Assembly (NCBI GenBank): GCA_028871815.1 | Contig: JAGWMJ010000011.1 | Coordinates: forward strand, 1 to 64,000 | From: Armatimonadota bacterium | GTDB taxonomy: Bacteria > Armatimonadota > Chthonomonadetes > Chthonomonadales > Chthonomonadaceae | Length of the DNA stretch: 64,000 nt | Reading direction: 5' to 3' | Shown here: positions 26,545 through 36,193 of the stretch, in pieces | How the letters are laid out: each line of letters starts with the position of its first letter | Numbering within the stretch: position 1 is the first letter of the stretch | The notes under the pieces: generated by a model | The model's database searches: none | Told to the model about the DNA's origin: nothing | The model's input: only the letters and a program-made list of their open reading frames with translations | Made by a program: the position numbers and the translations under genes

Positions 26545-27450
26545 ATGGCTGAAGTGACTGCTGCGCTGGTGCGAGAATTGCGCGAACGCACCGGCGCCGG
26601 AATGATGGACTGCAAGGGAGCGCTGACCGAAACGGGCGGGGATATCGATGAAGCGATTGTCTACCTTCGAAAGAAGATGGGCAGCAAACTGAGCACGCGT
26701 GAGGGGAGAGTAGCTGCCGAGGGCATCATCGCAGCCTGCGTGGTTGACAATGAGGATGCGGCCCTTATCGAGCTGAACTCGGAGACCGACTTCGTTGCGC
26801 GCAGCGCTGATTTTCGGCAACTGGCCGCGGAACTGGCTGAACAGGTGGCGCGCCGGGGCGGACACAGCGTCGAAACCGTGCTGGCGCAGGAATCGACGGA
26901 AGCGCCAGGAGCCACTGTGAAGGACCGACTGCATGACGTGTTCACACGACTGCGTGAGAACATTGTCTTCAAGCGGTTCGAGTTTATCTCCACCGACGCG
27001 TGTGGCGCCGTGGCGACGTACGTGCATACACCCGCAGGCGACAAGATCGGCGTTCTGGTTGAGGTGGAAGCAGAAAGCGCGGACGCCGCGCGCAGCGAGG
27101 CTGTGCTCCATCTGGCTCGCGAGCTCGCCATGCAGATAGCCGGCGCTCGCCCGAAATACCTGGAAGCCGCCGAGGTGACGCAGGCTGAGATCGACCGGGA
27201 ACGCGATATCGCCCGTACGCAAGCGCTCAACGAAGGCAAGCCTGAAGCTGCTGTGGAGAAGATTGTTGAGGGCCGTCTGCAGAAGTACTACGAGAACGTG
27301 GTGCTGCTGAACCAACGCTACCAGCGTGACCCCAAGCTCACCGTCTCGGCGCTGCTGGCATCGGTTGCCGGCGGTGTCAAGGTACGTCGATTTGTGCGGT
27401 ACGAGGTTGGTGAGCTCTCCACCGCAGAGCCACCAGGTTCAGAGGCGTGA
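26545..27450 (+). CDS. tsf: Elongation factor Ts
   Basis: Nucleotide exchange factor for EF-Tu. It has 301 residues. The N-terminal UBA-like part has VRELRERTGAGMMDCKGAL, followed by the core ELNSETDFVAR (the TDFV motif contacts EF-Tu). A duplicated core domain and helical C-terminal module with EKIVEGRLQKYYENVVLLNQ (in part) complete the normal architecture. It follows rpsB by 35 bases and its stop overlaps the pyrH start. Confidence 0.97.
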   Translation: MAEVTAALVRELRERTGAGMMDCKGALTETGGDIDEAIVYLRKKMGSKLSTREGRVAAEGIIAACVVDNEDAALIELNSETDFVARSADFRQLAAELAEQVARRGGHSVETVLAQESTEAPGATVKDRLHDVFTRLRENIVFKRFEFISTDACGAVATYVHTPAGDKIGVLVEVEAESADAARSEAVLHLARELAMQIAGARPKYLEAAEVTQAEIDRERDIARTQALNEGKPEAAVEKIVEGRLQKYYENVVLLNQRYQRDPKLTVSALLASVAGGVKVRRFVRYEVGELSTAEPPGSEA

Positions 27451-28271
27451 GCGACTCGCCCAGCGCCTCGGGCGACGGCGGGCATCCTGGCGCCGGCTTG
27501 CGCTGGCAGCGTGTGCTGCTCAAACTCTCCGGCGAGGCATTCGCGCAGGATGCCACGCAGGAATCGCCTCCGGACGACAATCCCCGTGCCGGTCTGAACT
27601 TTGGCACCATCTCACGGATTGCCCGTGAGATCGCCGAGGCGCATTCGGCCGGCGTGCAGATTGCCATTGTAACTGGGGCCGGTAACATCATGCGCGGTGA
27701 ACGAGCGGCGGTAGCCGGTATGGACCGCGCCACCGCCGACTACATGGGCATGCTGGGCACGGTGATCAATAGCATGGCCCTGCAGGATGCCCTCGAGAAG
27801 CAAAACGTGGCGACCCGAGTGATGACCGCGATTGCCATGGCGGAAGTGGCGGAGCCGTTTATTCGCAGGCGCGCGCTCCGCCACCTGGAGAAGAACCGCG
27901 TGGTGGTTTTTGCCGGTGGCACCGGCAATCCATTTTTTACGACCGACACCGCAGCTGCACTCCGTGCGCACGAAATCCATGCAAACGTCGTATTGAAAGC
28001 TACGAACGTAGACGGCATATACAGCGGTGATCCACGCAAACACCCGGAAGCGACGCGATATACCAACGTCAGCTTTGAGGAGTGCATCCGCAAGGATCTC
28101 CGCGTGATGGATCAAACCGCATTTACGTTCTGTCGCGAGTATGGTATCCCGATTGTCGTATTCAAAATCGGCGCGGCCGGCAGCATCCGGCGCGCCGCGA
28201 TGGGTACCGAATTCGGCACATTGGTGGACGAGTTTGGCGGAGGTGACGGCGATGATTCCAGAGCTTCTTAA
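27447..28271 (+). CDS. pyrH: UMP kinase
   Basis: Phosphorylates UMP to UDP; an amino-acid-kinase-fold enzyme and usually a hexamer. It has 274 residues, somewhat longer than typical (about 240), because of a Gly/Ser-rich N-terminal tail of about 24 residues and a short inserted loop after LLKLSGEAFA. Further motifs are VTGAGNIMRGE, GTGNPFFTTDTAAALRA and VDGIYSGDPR. The GTG start overlaps the tsf stop (GTGA). If translation began later, only the tail would be lost. Its last 20 bases overlap frr. Confidence 0.96.
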   Translation: MSDSPSASGDGGHPGAGLRWQRVLLKLSGEAFAQDATQESPPDDNPRAGLNFGTISRIAREIAEAHSAGVQIAIVTGAGNIMRGERAAVAGMDRATADYMGMLGTVINSMALQDALEKQNVATRVMTAIAMAEVAEPFIRRRALRHLEKNRVVVFAGGTGNPFFTTDTAAALRAHEIHANVVLKATNVDGIYSGDPRKHPEATRYTNVSFEECIRKDLRVMDQTAFTFCREYGIPIVVFKIGAAGSIRRAAMGTEFGTLVDEFGGGDGDDSRAS

Positions 28272-28809
28272 AGAGACCGAAGAGCGGATGCACAAGAGCG
28301 TGGAGGCAACACGCCATGAGTTTTCACTCATTCGCACCGGGCGCGCAAGCCCGGCGATTTTGGAGCACGTGAAGGTGGACCTGTACGGGGCCACCATGCC
28401 CCTGAACCAGGTCGCCTCCGTTTCGGTGCCCGATCCGCGGCAGTTGATGATTATGCCATTCGATCGGAACGCGCTTGCAGCCATTGAGAAAGGCATCCTG
28501 AAGAGCGATGTCAATCTGACGCCGAACAACGACGGCTCAGCCATCCGTCTCAACATTCCGCCACTCAATGAGGAGCGCCGGCGCGAGCTGATCAAGCAGG
28601 TGCATCAGAAGGCGGAGGCCGGACGTGTTGGTGTACGAAACGCCCGGCACGACTCCGTAAAGAAGCTCCAGAACGCGCGTAAGGCCGGCGAACTGCCGGA
28701 AGGCGAGGAGAAGCGTGGAGAGGAGAGCGTTCAGAAGCTCGTAGATCGGTTCATCCAGGAGATCGACCGCCTCACCAAAGCAAAAGAGGCGGAGATGATG
28801 GAAGTCTGA
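28252..28809 (+). CDS. frr: Ribosome recycling factor
   Basis: Splits post-termination ribosomes together with EF-G. It has 185 residues, exactly the normal length. It starts MIPELLKETEERMHKSVEA, with RTGRASPAILEHVKVDLYG, and ends in a long helix with KKLQNARKAGELPE. GGAGGTG precedes the ATG by 6 bases, inside the end of pyrH, so the genes are coupled. Confidence 0.97.
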   Translation: MIPELLKETEERMHKSVEATRHEFSLIRTGRASPAILEHVKVDLYGATMPLNQVASVSVPDPRQLMIMPFDRNALAAIEKGILKSDVNLTPNNDGSAIRLNIPPLNEERRRELIKQVHQKAEAGRVGVRNARHDSVKKLQNARKAGELPEGEEKRGEESVQKLVDRFIQEIDRLTKAKEAEMMEV

Positions 28810-29571
28810 GTGAGCATGGCTAACGGCGCTGCCGACGCCGACACGGCACTGGCGGACCTCGACCCGGACCGCATTCCGGCTCACGTAGCCATTATCATGG
28901 ATGGCAACGGACGCTGGGCACGTGCGCGGGGCGACAACCGGCTCGCCGGCCACTGGCAGGGCTACCGTACGCTGAAGGCGATTGTACTGGCGGCCGAAGA
29001 GATTGGAGTCCGATACCTCACCGTTTACGGATTCTCTTCGGAAAACTGGCGGAGACCGAAGGACGAAGTCGGCGGCCTGATGCATCTGATGCTGGACGCG
29101 ATGCGCGCTGAGATTGCGGAGCTGATTGAGCGCGGAGTGCGGGTGCGCGTATCTGGCCGCCTTTCCGACCTGCCGGAAGACCTGCGCGAGGAGTTCTCCG
29201 GCGCCATGGAGCGGACCCGTGGGCTCACCGGTCTTACATTCAATCTGGCCATCAACTACGGCGGCCGGGCCGAAGTCGTTGACGCCGTCAAGGCGATTTG
29301 CGGCCTCGTACAGCGTGGCGAGCTCAATCCGGAAGATATCGATGAGCAGTGCATTTCGACGCAGTTGTACGCTCCCGATATTCCCGACCCGGACCTGCTG
29401 ATACGCACGGCCGGTGAACTGCGGCTCTCCAACTTTCTGCTGTGGGAAACTGCGTACAGTGAGATCTTTGTCACACAGGTTTGCTGGCCCGATTTCGACC
29501 GTGAGGACCTGATTGCGGCCATCAAAGAGTATCAGCGGCGTGTCCGCCGGTTTGGAGCGGTTGTGGAGTGA
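28810..29571 (+). CDS. uppS: Isoprenyl transferase (undecaprenyl diphosphate synthase type)
   Basis: Cis-prenyl transferase that makes the C55 lipid carrier for cell wall synthesis. It has 253 residues. IIMDGNGRWARARG carries the catalytic Asp; FSSENWRRP and LLIRTAGELRLSNFLLWE are the other conserved regions, and the later SEIFVT is also present. The GTG start immediately follows the frr stop; ATG 28816 is an alternative two codons in. The stop overlaps the dxr start. cdsA, which usually follows, is missing here. Confidence 0.96.
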   Translation: MSMANGAADADTALADLDPDRIPAHVAIIMDGNGRWARARGDNRLAGHWQGYRTLKAIVLAAEEIGVRYLTVYGFSSENWRRPKDEVGGLMHLMLDAMRAEIAELIERGVRVRVSGRLSDLPEDLREEFSGAMERTRGLTGLTFNLAINYGGRAEVVDAVKAICGLVQRGELNPEDIDEQCISTQLYAPDIPDPDLLIRTAGELRLSNFLLWETAYSEIFVTQVCWPDFDREDLIAAIKEYQRRVRRFGAVVE

Positions 29572-30707
29572 AACGGATTGCCGTATTGGGCAGCACCGGT
29601 TCCATTGGGAAGCAAACGCTGGATGTAGTTGACAGGCTACCGGGCGAGTTTGCTGTTACTGCGCTGGCGGCCCACAGGAATGTGGCGATGCTTGCGGAAC
29701 AGGCTGCTCGATACAAGGCCGAAGCGGTCTGCATCGGCGACCCAACCGCGATACCTGAACTGCGAGCCGCTCTGGCGACGCGGGGATGGAACGGCGAACT
29801 CTGCTCCGGCGTCGAGGGATTGTGCCAGCTGGCAGCGTTGCAGAGTTGCGATCTGCTGGTGATGGCGCTGGCAGGCGCTATCGGCATCCGGCCAACACAT
29901 GCTGCTCTTTCGGCTGGCAAGGATGTAGCGCTGGCGAGCAAGGAAGTACTTGTAGCGGCCGGTGAATCCACCATGGCGCTGGCTACGCAACACGGCGCCC
30001 GGATAGTGCCGATCGATAGTGAGCACTCCGCTATCCTTCAATGCATAGAGGCATCGCCGGCCCACGTTGAGCGCATCATCCTCACGTGCTCGGGCGGACC
30101 ATTTCGCACGGCGAGCGTGGCGCAGATGGCCGAGGCCACATTGGCGACAGCGCTGAACCACCCAACCTGGCAGATGGGCGGGTTGGTGACGGTCAACTCG
30201 GCAACCCTGATGAACAAGGCTCTGGAGATCATCGAAGCCCATTGGCTCTTTGGCGTAGCCATTGAGGCGGTCGACGTGGTCATTCATCCGCAGTCCATCG
30301 TCCACTCATTCGTTCAGTTCCGCGATGGCTCGGTGATTGGCCAGTTGGGTTTGCCGGATATGCGGCTTCCTATCCAGCTGGCGCTAACCTGGCCGCGGCG
30401 CATCAATTCGGGCCTGCCCCGGCTGCAGGTCGGCGACTATGCAGAGCTTACATTTCACCTGCCGCGGCTGGAGGCGTTTCCGGCGCTGAACCTGGCGCGG
30501 TGCGCGGCAAACACCGGAGGTACGATGCCGGCGGTGATGAACGCCGCAAACGAAGCCGCCGTTGAGCTCTTCTGCCGCGGCGAGCTCGGCTTCCTGGAGA
30601 TCGTTCAGCGAGTTGAAGAGGTGATGAGCCGACACACAATGCAGGCAGCAACACTGGATAACGTGCTGGCAGCAGACGCCTGGGCGCGCCTGGAGGCGCA
30701 GCATTAA
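29568..30707 (+). CDS. dxr: 1-deoxy-D-xylulose 5-phosphate reductoisomerase
   Basis: Second enzyme of the MEP isoprenoid pathway; NADPH-dependent. It has 379 residues. It begins with the Rossmann motif VLGSTGSIGKQTLDVV and has LASKEVLVAAGE, PIDSEHSAI and LVTVNSATLMNKALEIIEAHWLFG (in part) for metal and substrate binding. The GTG start overlaps the uppS stop. It supplies isoprenoid precursor for the neighbouring uppS. Confidence 0.97.
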   Translation: MKRIAVLGSTGSIGKQTLDVVDRLPGEFAVTALAAHRNVAMLAEQAARYKAEAVCIGDPTAIPELRAALATRGWNGELCSGVEGLCQLAALQSCDLLVMALAGAIGIRPTHAALSAGKDVALASKEVLVAAGESTMALATQHGARIVPIDSEHSAILQCIEASPAHVERIILTCSGGPFRTASVAQMAEATLATALNHPTWQMGGLVTVNSATLMNKALEIIEAHWLFGVAIEAVDVVIHPQSIVHSFVQFRDGSVIGQLGLPDMRLPIQLALTWPRRINSGLPRLQVGDYAELTFHLPRLEAFPALNLARCAANTGGTMPAVMNAANEAAVELFCRGELGFLEIVQRVEEVMSRHTMQAATLDNVLAADAWARLEAQH

Positions 30708-30710
30708 CCG

Positions 30711-32072
30711 ATGACTTCTCATCTAGTCGCCAGCCTGATCGATATCTTGCGCACCGCCGCTTACTTTATTGCGGTTATCACGGTGCTGGTGGTAGCGCAC
30801 GAGTGCGGCCACTTTCTGGCGGCCAAGCTGCTGAAAATGCGGGTCGTGGAGTTCTCAATCTTCTTCTGGAAGCGCGTCTGGCGTATTGCTACCATAAACG
30901 GCACAGAGTACAACCTGCGCCTGCTGCCACTTGGCGGTTTCGTGAAAGTAGCCGGCATGGAGCCGGACGACCTGTTCCACGGCGCCGCGTTGATACGCCC
31001 GGCCCGTGCCACCAAACGCGAGAAACGCCTCATCGGCATGAGCGATGATGCGATGGCGCGACTGGTTCCCGGGCAAATTGGCGAACCGGTACGTGAATTG
31101 GCATGGAACAGTGTGGGGGCTGATTGCAACCTTACCTTTCGCGGAATCGCCGATCTGCAGCAGCGGCTGCGCAGCGCAGACCTGACTGCCGAAGAGCGGA
31201 ACTACCTGCAGCAGACCCTGGATGCGCGCCACCACGAGGTCGATCCGGCAGAGTTCAACCAGCGGCCGATATGGCAGCGCGCCATCGTTATACTGGCCGG
31301 ACCGTTTGCCAGTCTTCTATTCGGATATCTTCTATTCTGCGCCCTTGGAATCACCATGGGACTGCCGGATGGGATACCGACGAACCAGGTGGATACAGTT
31401 GTGGCCGGAATGCCGGCCGCGAAGGTCGGCTTGAAACCGGGCGACCGGATCGTGGCTATCAATGGCAAGCCAATCCGAACCGGCGCCGACACGGTGAATA
31501 CCATCCACAGCAGCGCCGGCGTACTGCTCCACATCACCGTTCAGCGAGGCGCTCAGGTCTTTCAGGTCGCTGCGGCACCAGTTGCCACAAATGAACCGAT
31601 CTTGAACCCGCGCACACATCATCTCAACACGGTGCGCGTCGGACTGATCGGCTACTCTCCCGTCGAGCAGATCGTGTGGCGTCACAGTTCGGCTTTAAAC
31701 TCTGTGAGAGTGTGCAGCGAACAGCTGTACACCTATGTAGTAGAAACGCTCAGAACGCTGTTTAGCAAGCATGCATTCCAGAACCTGGGCGGCGCAGTAA
31801 GCATTGGCGCCGAGATTCACCACGACAGCCACCACGGTCCTGCCCAGGTGATGTTGACTGCCGCTCTTCTCAGCATCTCGATTGGGCTTCTGAATCTCTT
31901 CCCGATCCCAATCCTGGATGGCGGCCACCTCTTGATGATGCTGGTGGAGTTCATTCGGCGACGCAAAATGTCGAGTACCGAAGTCGAAGCATTTCAGTCC
32001 ATCGGCCTGGCGATCATCGCGGTCTTGGTGCTGGTGGTGATGGTTCACGACATACAGCGTCTACGCGGTTAG
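30711..32072 (+). CDS. rseP: RIP metalloprotease (site-2 protease, M50)
   Basis: An intramembrane zinc protease of 453 residues. Membrane helix 1 bears VVAHECGHFLAAK (HExxH). A second membrane segment lies around residues 195-220, followed by a PDZ domain (VVAGMPAAKVGLKPGDRIVAINGKPI, in part). The C-terminal helix carries NLFPIPILDGGHLL with the third zinc ligand. Between the first membrane helix and the second there is a long charged helical insertion (about residues 85-185), not usual in E. coli RseP. In other bacteria it cleaves anti-sigma factors or signal peptides. It is the last gene of the rpsB operon. Confidence 0.93.
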   Translation: MTSHLVASLIDILRTAAYFIAVITVLVVAHECGHFLAAKLLKMRVVEFSIFFWKRVWRIATINGTEYNLRLLPLGGFVKVAGMEPDDLFHGAALIRPARATKREKRLIGMSDDAMARLVPGQIGEPVRELAWNSVGADCNLTFRGIADLQQRLRSADLTAEERNYLQQTLDARHHEVDPAEFNQRPIWQRAIVILAGPFASLLFGYLLFCALGITMGLPDGIPTNQVDTVVAGMPAAKVGLKPGDRIVAINGKPIRTGADTVNTIHSSAGVLLHITVQRGAQVFQVAAAPVATNEPILNPRTHHLNTVRVGLIGYSPVEQIVWRHSSALNSVRVCSEQLYTYVVETLRTLFSKHAFQNLGGAVSIGAEIHHDSHHGPAQVMLTAALLSISIGLLNLFPIPILDGGHLLMMLVEFIRRRKMSSTEVEAFQSIGLAIIAVLVLVVMVHDIQRLRG

Positions 32073-32125
32073 GTCACGAACCCGGCACGGGCGTACGCGC
32101 GGATTCCATGGCGGCGAGGTGATTG

Positions 32126-34228
32126 GTGCTCGAAACACTGCAGTTCCCGGCAGATTACGCGGAGCGGGTGTACGCCGGCGTACTCGGCAAGGTGATTGGC
32201 GTTTACGCGGGCCGGCCATTTGAGGGCTGGAGCTTCGCCGACATCACCGCACGGTTTGGCGAGATCAACCGGTACGTTAACGAGGATTTTGGCGCACGAT
32301 TGGTCGTTAGTGACGATGACATCAGCGGCACACTCGCCTTCCCGCGGGTGCTGGATGATACGGGTGCCGGTTTGGCCATCTCGTCGCGGCAAATTGGCTG
32401 TGGCTGGCTGAACACTATTATTGAAGAGCGAACGATCCTCTGGTGGGGCGGCATGGGAGTCTCCACCGAGCACACCGCCTACCTGCGCCTCAAGAGCGGC
32501 ATGCCGGCCCCAGAGAGTGGCTCGGCAGCGGTAAACGGGACGGTTGTATCGGAGCAGATCGGCGCACAGATATTCATCGATGGCTGGGGCATGCTGGCTC
32601 CGGGCGCGCCGCGGTTGGCCGCCGACCTGGCGGGCCGCGCCGCCCGCGTGAGCCACGACGGCGAGGCGGTGTTCGCCGCACAGTTTGTTGCGGCGATGGT
32701 GGCAGCGGCGTTCACCGAGCGCGATATCCAGCGCTTGCTGGATATCGGCCTGAGCGTCATCCCGGGCGATTCGCTGGTGGCGGCGGTAGTCGGCGATTTG
32801 AAGCGTTGGCGTGCGGAGGAGACGGATTGGCGCTCCACCAGAGAGCGGGTTGACGAGCTTTACGGATACCATCGGTATGGTGGCGGATGCCACGTGATTC
32901 CCAACTTTGCGCTCATTGTCCTGGCGCTGCTCTACGGCGACGGAAGTTTTGACCGATCGCTCATGATCGTGAACACTTGTGGCTGGGACACCGACTGTAA
33001 CAGCGGCAATGTTGGATGCCTCCTGGCAGTTCGCGGCGGACTTGCGGCCTTTGACGGCGGATACGACTGGCGCGGACCCGTTCGCGACCGGATCTACATC
33101 CCTACGTCGGACGGTGGCGGGTGCGTTACGGATGCGGTGCAGGAGGCATGGCGCATTGTCCGCCGCGCTTACGCACTGCACGGCCTTGCCGATCAGGGGC
33201 CTCCGGCGGGGCCCCGCTATCGATTTGGCTTTCCCGGCGCGGTGCAGGGCTTCACGGCGGAAGGTGCGAAGGCAGGTGCGGCCGCCGTTCAGGGCAGCCA
33301 TGCTCTTCGCATTTCCGGGTCGTGCGCCGGGCCGGATCACTGGCTCTATGCACACACAGCCACATTCATACCACCCGAAGACTTTGATATGCCCGGGTAC
33401 CAGCTAGTGGCCTCGCCCTCCCTCTATCCCGGCCAAACCGTCCAGGCGCATGTAACGGCCGATCCGGCCAATAACGAAGGCGTGCGGGTGCGGCTGCAGG
33501 CTGCCTACTACGACGAGAACGACGCTATGAGCACCATTTACGGTCCGGTGGCGCCGCTGGATCCGGGCCGATCCGCCTCCCTCGAGTGGCGCATCCCACC
33601 GGAAACGTCTGGCCCCGTCGCCCGGATCGGGGTCGCAATGCAGACAGCGCCGGGCTCGACGGCAGATGTGCTGCTCCGTTCGTTGGATTGGGATGGCACG
33701 CCGGAGTGTTCATTCGTACGGGGTACCTCCTCGGCTTCTGCGCATGCGTGGGTTTTAGGAGCGACCGCGCTGCAGCAGTGGCCCAGGGATGAGTGGATCC
33801 GGCTCGTTGAGAACGGTTCCCGGCCCGGATTGCTGATCCAGGGCGCACGTGTGTGGGGCGGCGTCGCCCTGCGTGCAGAGGTGAACATCCACATGGCGGC
33901 TCGCGCCGGTATCGCCGTTCGCGTGCAGGGAATGACGCGATTCTATGCTCTGTGGCGCGCTTCCGAAGGTCACATCGAGCTGGTGCGTGTGCTCGATGGC
34001 GAAACGCAGGTGTTGGCAGCCTCGCCGTTTGCGTGGCCGCTGGATCGCACGGTGCCACTATCGCTGACCGTATCCGGCGCGCGGCTCACGGGAACAGCCG
34101 GCGCCGACACCATTCTGAGCGCTGAGGATCACATGCTGGACGGCGGCGCGATCGCCCTGCTCTGTTCGGAGGGTACGGTGGGATTCCGGAATGTGGCCGT
34201 AGCTCCGCCCGGCGAGTTGAACCGCTGA
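32126..34228 (+). CDS. ADP-ribosylglycohydrolase-fold protein with beta-sandwich C-terminus
   Basis: A protein of 700 residues. The N-terminal half (1-340) has the all-helical ARH fold with Mg-binding motifs [11 protein letters not shown] and [13 protein letters not shown]. The second half seems to hold two beta-sandwich modules: about 375-535, and about 540-700, the latter like LamG/DUF1080 domains (ending [17 protein letters not shown]). ARH-fold enzymes remove ADP-ribose from proteins or nucleotides; the added modules suggest a sugar-polymer or surface ligand. There is no signal peptide. The start is GTG 32126 or TTG 32123, with GAGGTG upstream. Its stop overlaps the aroC ATG by one base, so the two are coupled. 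Confidence 0.82.
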   Translation: MLETLQFPADYAERVYAGVLGKVIGVYAGRPFEGWSFADITARFGEINRYVNEDFGARLVVSDDDISGTLAFPRVLDDTGAGLAISSRQIGCGWLNTIIEERTILWWGGMGVSTEHTAYLRLKSGMPAPESGSAAVNGTVVSEQIGAQIFIDGWGMLAPGAPRLAADLAGRAARVSHDGEAVFAAQFVAAMVAAAFTERDIQRLLDIGLSVIPGDSLVAAVVGDLKRWRAEETDWRSTRERVDELYGYHRYGGGCHVIPNFALIVLALLYGDGSFDRSLMIVNTCGWDTDCNSGNVGCLLAVRGGLAAFDGGYDWRGPVRDRIYIPTSDGGGCVTDAVQEAWRIVRRAYALHGLADQGPPAGPRYRFGFPGAVQGFTAEGAKAGAAAVQGSHALRISGSCAGPDHWLYAHTATFIPPEDFDMPGYQLVASPSLYPGQTVQAHVTADPANNEGVRVRLQAAYYDENDAMSTIYGPVAPLDPGRSASLEWRIPPETSGPVARIGVAMQTAPGSTADVLLRSLDWDGTPECSFVRGTSSASAHAWVLGATALQQWPRDEWIRLVENGSRPGLLIQGARVWGGVALRAEVNIHMAARAGIAVRVQGMTRFYALWRASEGHIELVRVLDGETQVLAASPFAWPLDRTVPLSLTVSGARLTGTAGADTILSAEDHMLDGGAIALLCSEGTVGFRNVAVAPPGELNR

Positions 34229-35322
34229 TGGCCGGCAGCACCATCGGCACACTGTTCCGCGTCACCACGTGGGGTGAGTCGCATGGCCCGGCCGTTGGGT
34301 GTGTCGTGGATGGCTGCCCAGCCGGAGTGTCGCTTTCGCTGGAGGCAATTCAGGAGGACATGGACCGGCGTCGGCCCGGGCAAAGCCGGATAACCTCGCA
34401 GCGGCGCGAATCCGATATTGTGGAGCTGCTCTCCGGAACCCTCGAGGGCGTTACCACCGGCGCGCCAATTGCAATGATGGTGCGGAATGAGGACGCCAGA
34501 GCGCGCGATTATGAGGCGATGCGCGACCTCTTTCGGCCGAGCCACGCAGACTATACCTATGAGGCGAAGTACGGCATACGCGATCACCGGGGCGGTGGAC
34601 GCGCCTCGTACCGCGAGGCAGTTGGCCGCGTGGCGGCCGGCGCGGTGGCACGCCAGATGTTGGCGCAATGGCACGGCATCGAGGTTGTTGCCTACGTAGC
34701 GCAAGTTGCCGAGGTCCACGGTGACGTAGATCGTGATTCGGTGAGCCGAACGGAAGTGGACGCCCAGATCGTGCGATGCCCGGACGCCGTGGCGGCTGGT
34801 AAGATGGTTGCTTTGATTGAAGCCGCACGCCGGGATGGCGACTCGCTGGGAGGTGTGGTAGAAGCCATTGCCCGAGGCGTGCCCGCCGGCCTTGGCGAAC
34901 CCGTGTTTGACAAGCTGACGGCCAGTCTAGCCGGCGCGCTGATGTCGCTGCCGGCCGCGCGCGGCTTTGAGGTCGGCGAAGGTCTTGGCAGCGTATTGAT
35001 GCGTGGATCCACACACAACGATCCGTTTGTGATGAAGAGCGGCCGCGTGGGGACGGAAACAAACCACTCGGGCGGCATTCAAGGCGGCATCTCCAACGGT
35101 GAGCCGCTGGTACTACGCGTGGCATTCAAGCCAACGGCTACAATTATGCGTGAGCAGCGGACCGTATCGCGCGAGGGGGAGCCGGCCATGATCAAAGCGA
35201 CTGGGCGCCATGACCCATGCGTCCTTCCCCGAGCCGTGGCCGGCGTTGAGGCAATGGTGGCGCTGGTGCTTGCCGACATGGCGCTCCGTCAACAGGCAGC
35301 GAGGATTCCCTCGGATAGGTGA
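34228..35322 (+). CDS. aroC: Chorismate synthase
   Basis: Converts 5-enolpyruvylshikimate-3-phosphate to chorismate with reduced FMN. It has 364 residues. Signatures are [29 protein letters not shown] (FMN phosphate and substrate binding) and [18 protein letters not shown]. The gene is joined to the ADP-ribosylglycohydrolase-like gene by a TGATG overlap and is followed after 16 bases by a pseudopilin gene. Confidence 0.97.
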   Translation: MAGSTIGTLFRVTTWGESHGPAVGCVVDGCPAGVSLSLEAIQEDMDRRRPGQSRITSQRRESDIVELLSGTLEGVTTGAPIAMMVRNEDARARDYEAMRDLFRPSHADYTYEAKYGIRDHRGGGRASYREAVGRVAAGAVARQMLAQWHGIEVVAYVAQVAEVHGDVDRDSVSRTEVDAQIVRCPDAVAAGKMVALIEAARRDGDSLGGVVEAIARGVPAGLGEPVFDKLTASLAGALMSLPAARGFEVGEGLGSVLMRGSTHNDPFVMKSGRVGTETNHSGGIQGGISNGEPLVLRVAFKPTATIMREQRTVSREGEPAMIKATGRHDPCVLPRAVAGVEAMVALVLADMALRQQAARIPSDR

Positions 35323-35338
35323 AAGGCTGGACAGCGGC

Positions 35339-36184
35339 ATGGAAAAGCGACATCGATCGGCCTTTACGCTGATCGAACTTCTAGTTGTTATAGCTGTTAT
35401 AGGAATCCTGGCCGCGCTCTTGTTTCCCGTCTTCGCGCAGGCGCGTGAAGCTGCACGCCGCATCGCATGCCTCAGCAACACGCGGCAGATTGGCCTGGCC
35501 TTCCAGATGTATATCGAGGATTACGACGAGGTGACACTGAGCGTGTACACCGATATCGCAAACAACAAAGTTGTCGACTCGTGGCAAATCCTGCAGCCTT
35601 ACACCAGGAATTACCAGATTTTCTACTGTCCGGACCGAAACGACACAGGATGCGGTTATAAGGAGGGCATGAATGAGAGCCCGGACGCGCCATGTATCGG
35701 CTATGGCTACAATTGGGGCCCCATGCAATCGTTTTCTACGGGCGAGTACCAGGGCGGACTCCTGGGCGCCGCTGTCAATGTGGCCGGCAATGAGGTCTAC
35801 GCCGGCATACCGGAAGCTGCAGTACCGAATACCGCCTCAACTTTTGCATTTGGCGATTGTATGGATCGGCCCTGGTACACACTCGCGATTACATCTATCC
35901 TGAGCAATTATGACGGCGATACCAATAGCGGCATGGTGCATGGCGGCATGTTCAACATCGCGTATGTGGATGGCCATGCCAAGGCAATGCCATGGAAAGG
36001 CGCGCTCAGCGAGGTGTTTCCCGCGAGCCAGAGCGGTCGCATTGCCGTACCGAAAGACACCGCCGCATGGGACGACTGGTGCGCCGATCCCGACCTGACG
36101 ATCAACTCGGCGTTTGGCTCGATGCCATGCGGTCAGGTGGCCGCTGCGTATGTGAAAACCGGCGCAACATGGTTTCCCGATTAG
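35339..36184 (+). CDS. Prepilin-like H-X9-DG protein
   Basis: A protein of 281 residues with a type III (prepilin) signal: short basic leader MEKRHRSA, then [20 protein letters not shown], cleaved by prepilin peptidase before Phe. [13 protein letters not shown] and [21 protein letters not shown] follow, and the C-terminal [12 protein letters not shown] motif. It is a paralogue of the truncated protein at the window start. Such proteins are thought to be pseudopilins or surface proteins; their number and role are unclear. It is outside the main pilus locus and directly downstream of aroC. Confidence 0.9.
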   Translation: MEKRHRSAFTLIELLVVIAVIGILAALLFPVFAQAREAARRIACLSNTRQIGLAFQMYIEDYDEVTLSVYTDIANNKVVDSWQILQPYTRNYQIFYCPDRNDTGCGYKEGMNESPDAPCIGYGYNWGPMQSFSTGEYQGGLLGAAVNVAGNEVYAGIPEAAVPNTASTFAFGDCMDRPWYTLAITSILSNYDGDTNSGMVHGGMFNIAYVDGHAKAMPWKGALSEVFPASQSGRIAVPKDTAAWDDWCADPDLTINSAFGSMPCGQVAAAYVKTGATWFPD

Positions 36185-36193
36185 GCGGCCGCA

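Noticed and set aside
32069-33355. A 428-codon minus-strand frame opposite the ADP-ribosylglycohydrolase gene
   Set aside because: The sense strand carries intact catalytic motifs; the antisense frame has no recognisable domain.
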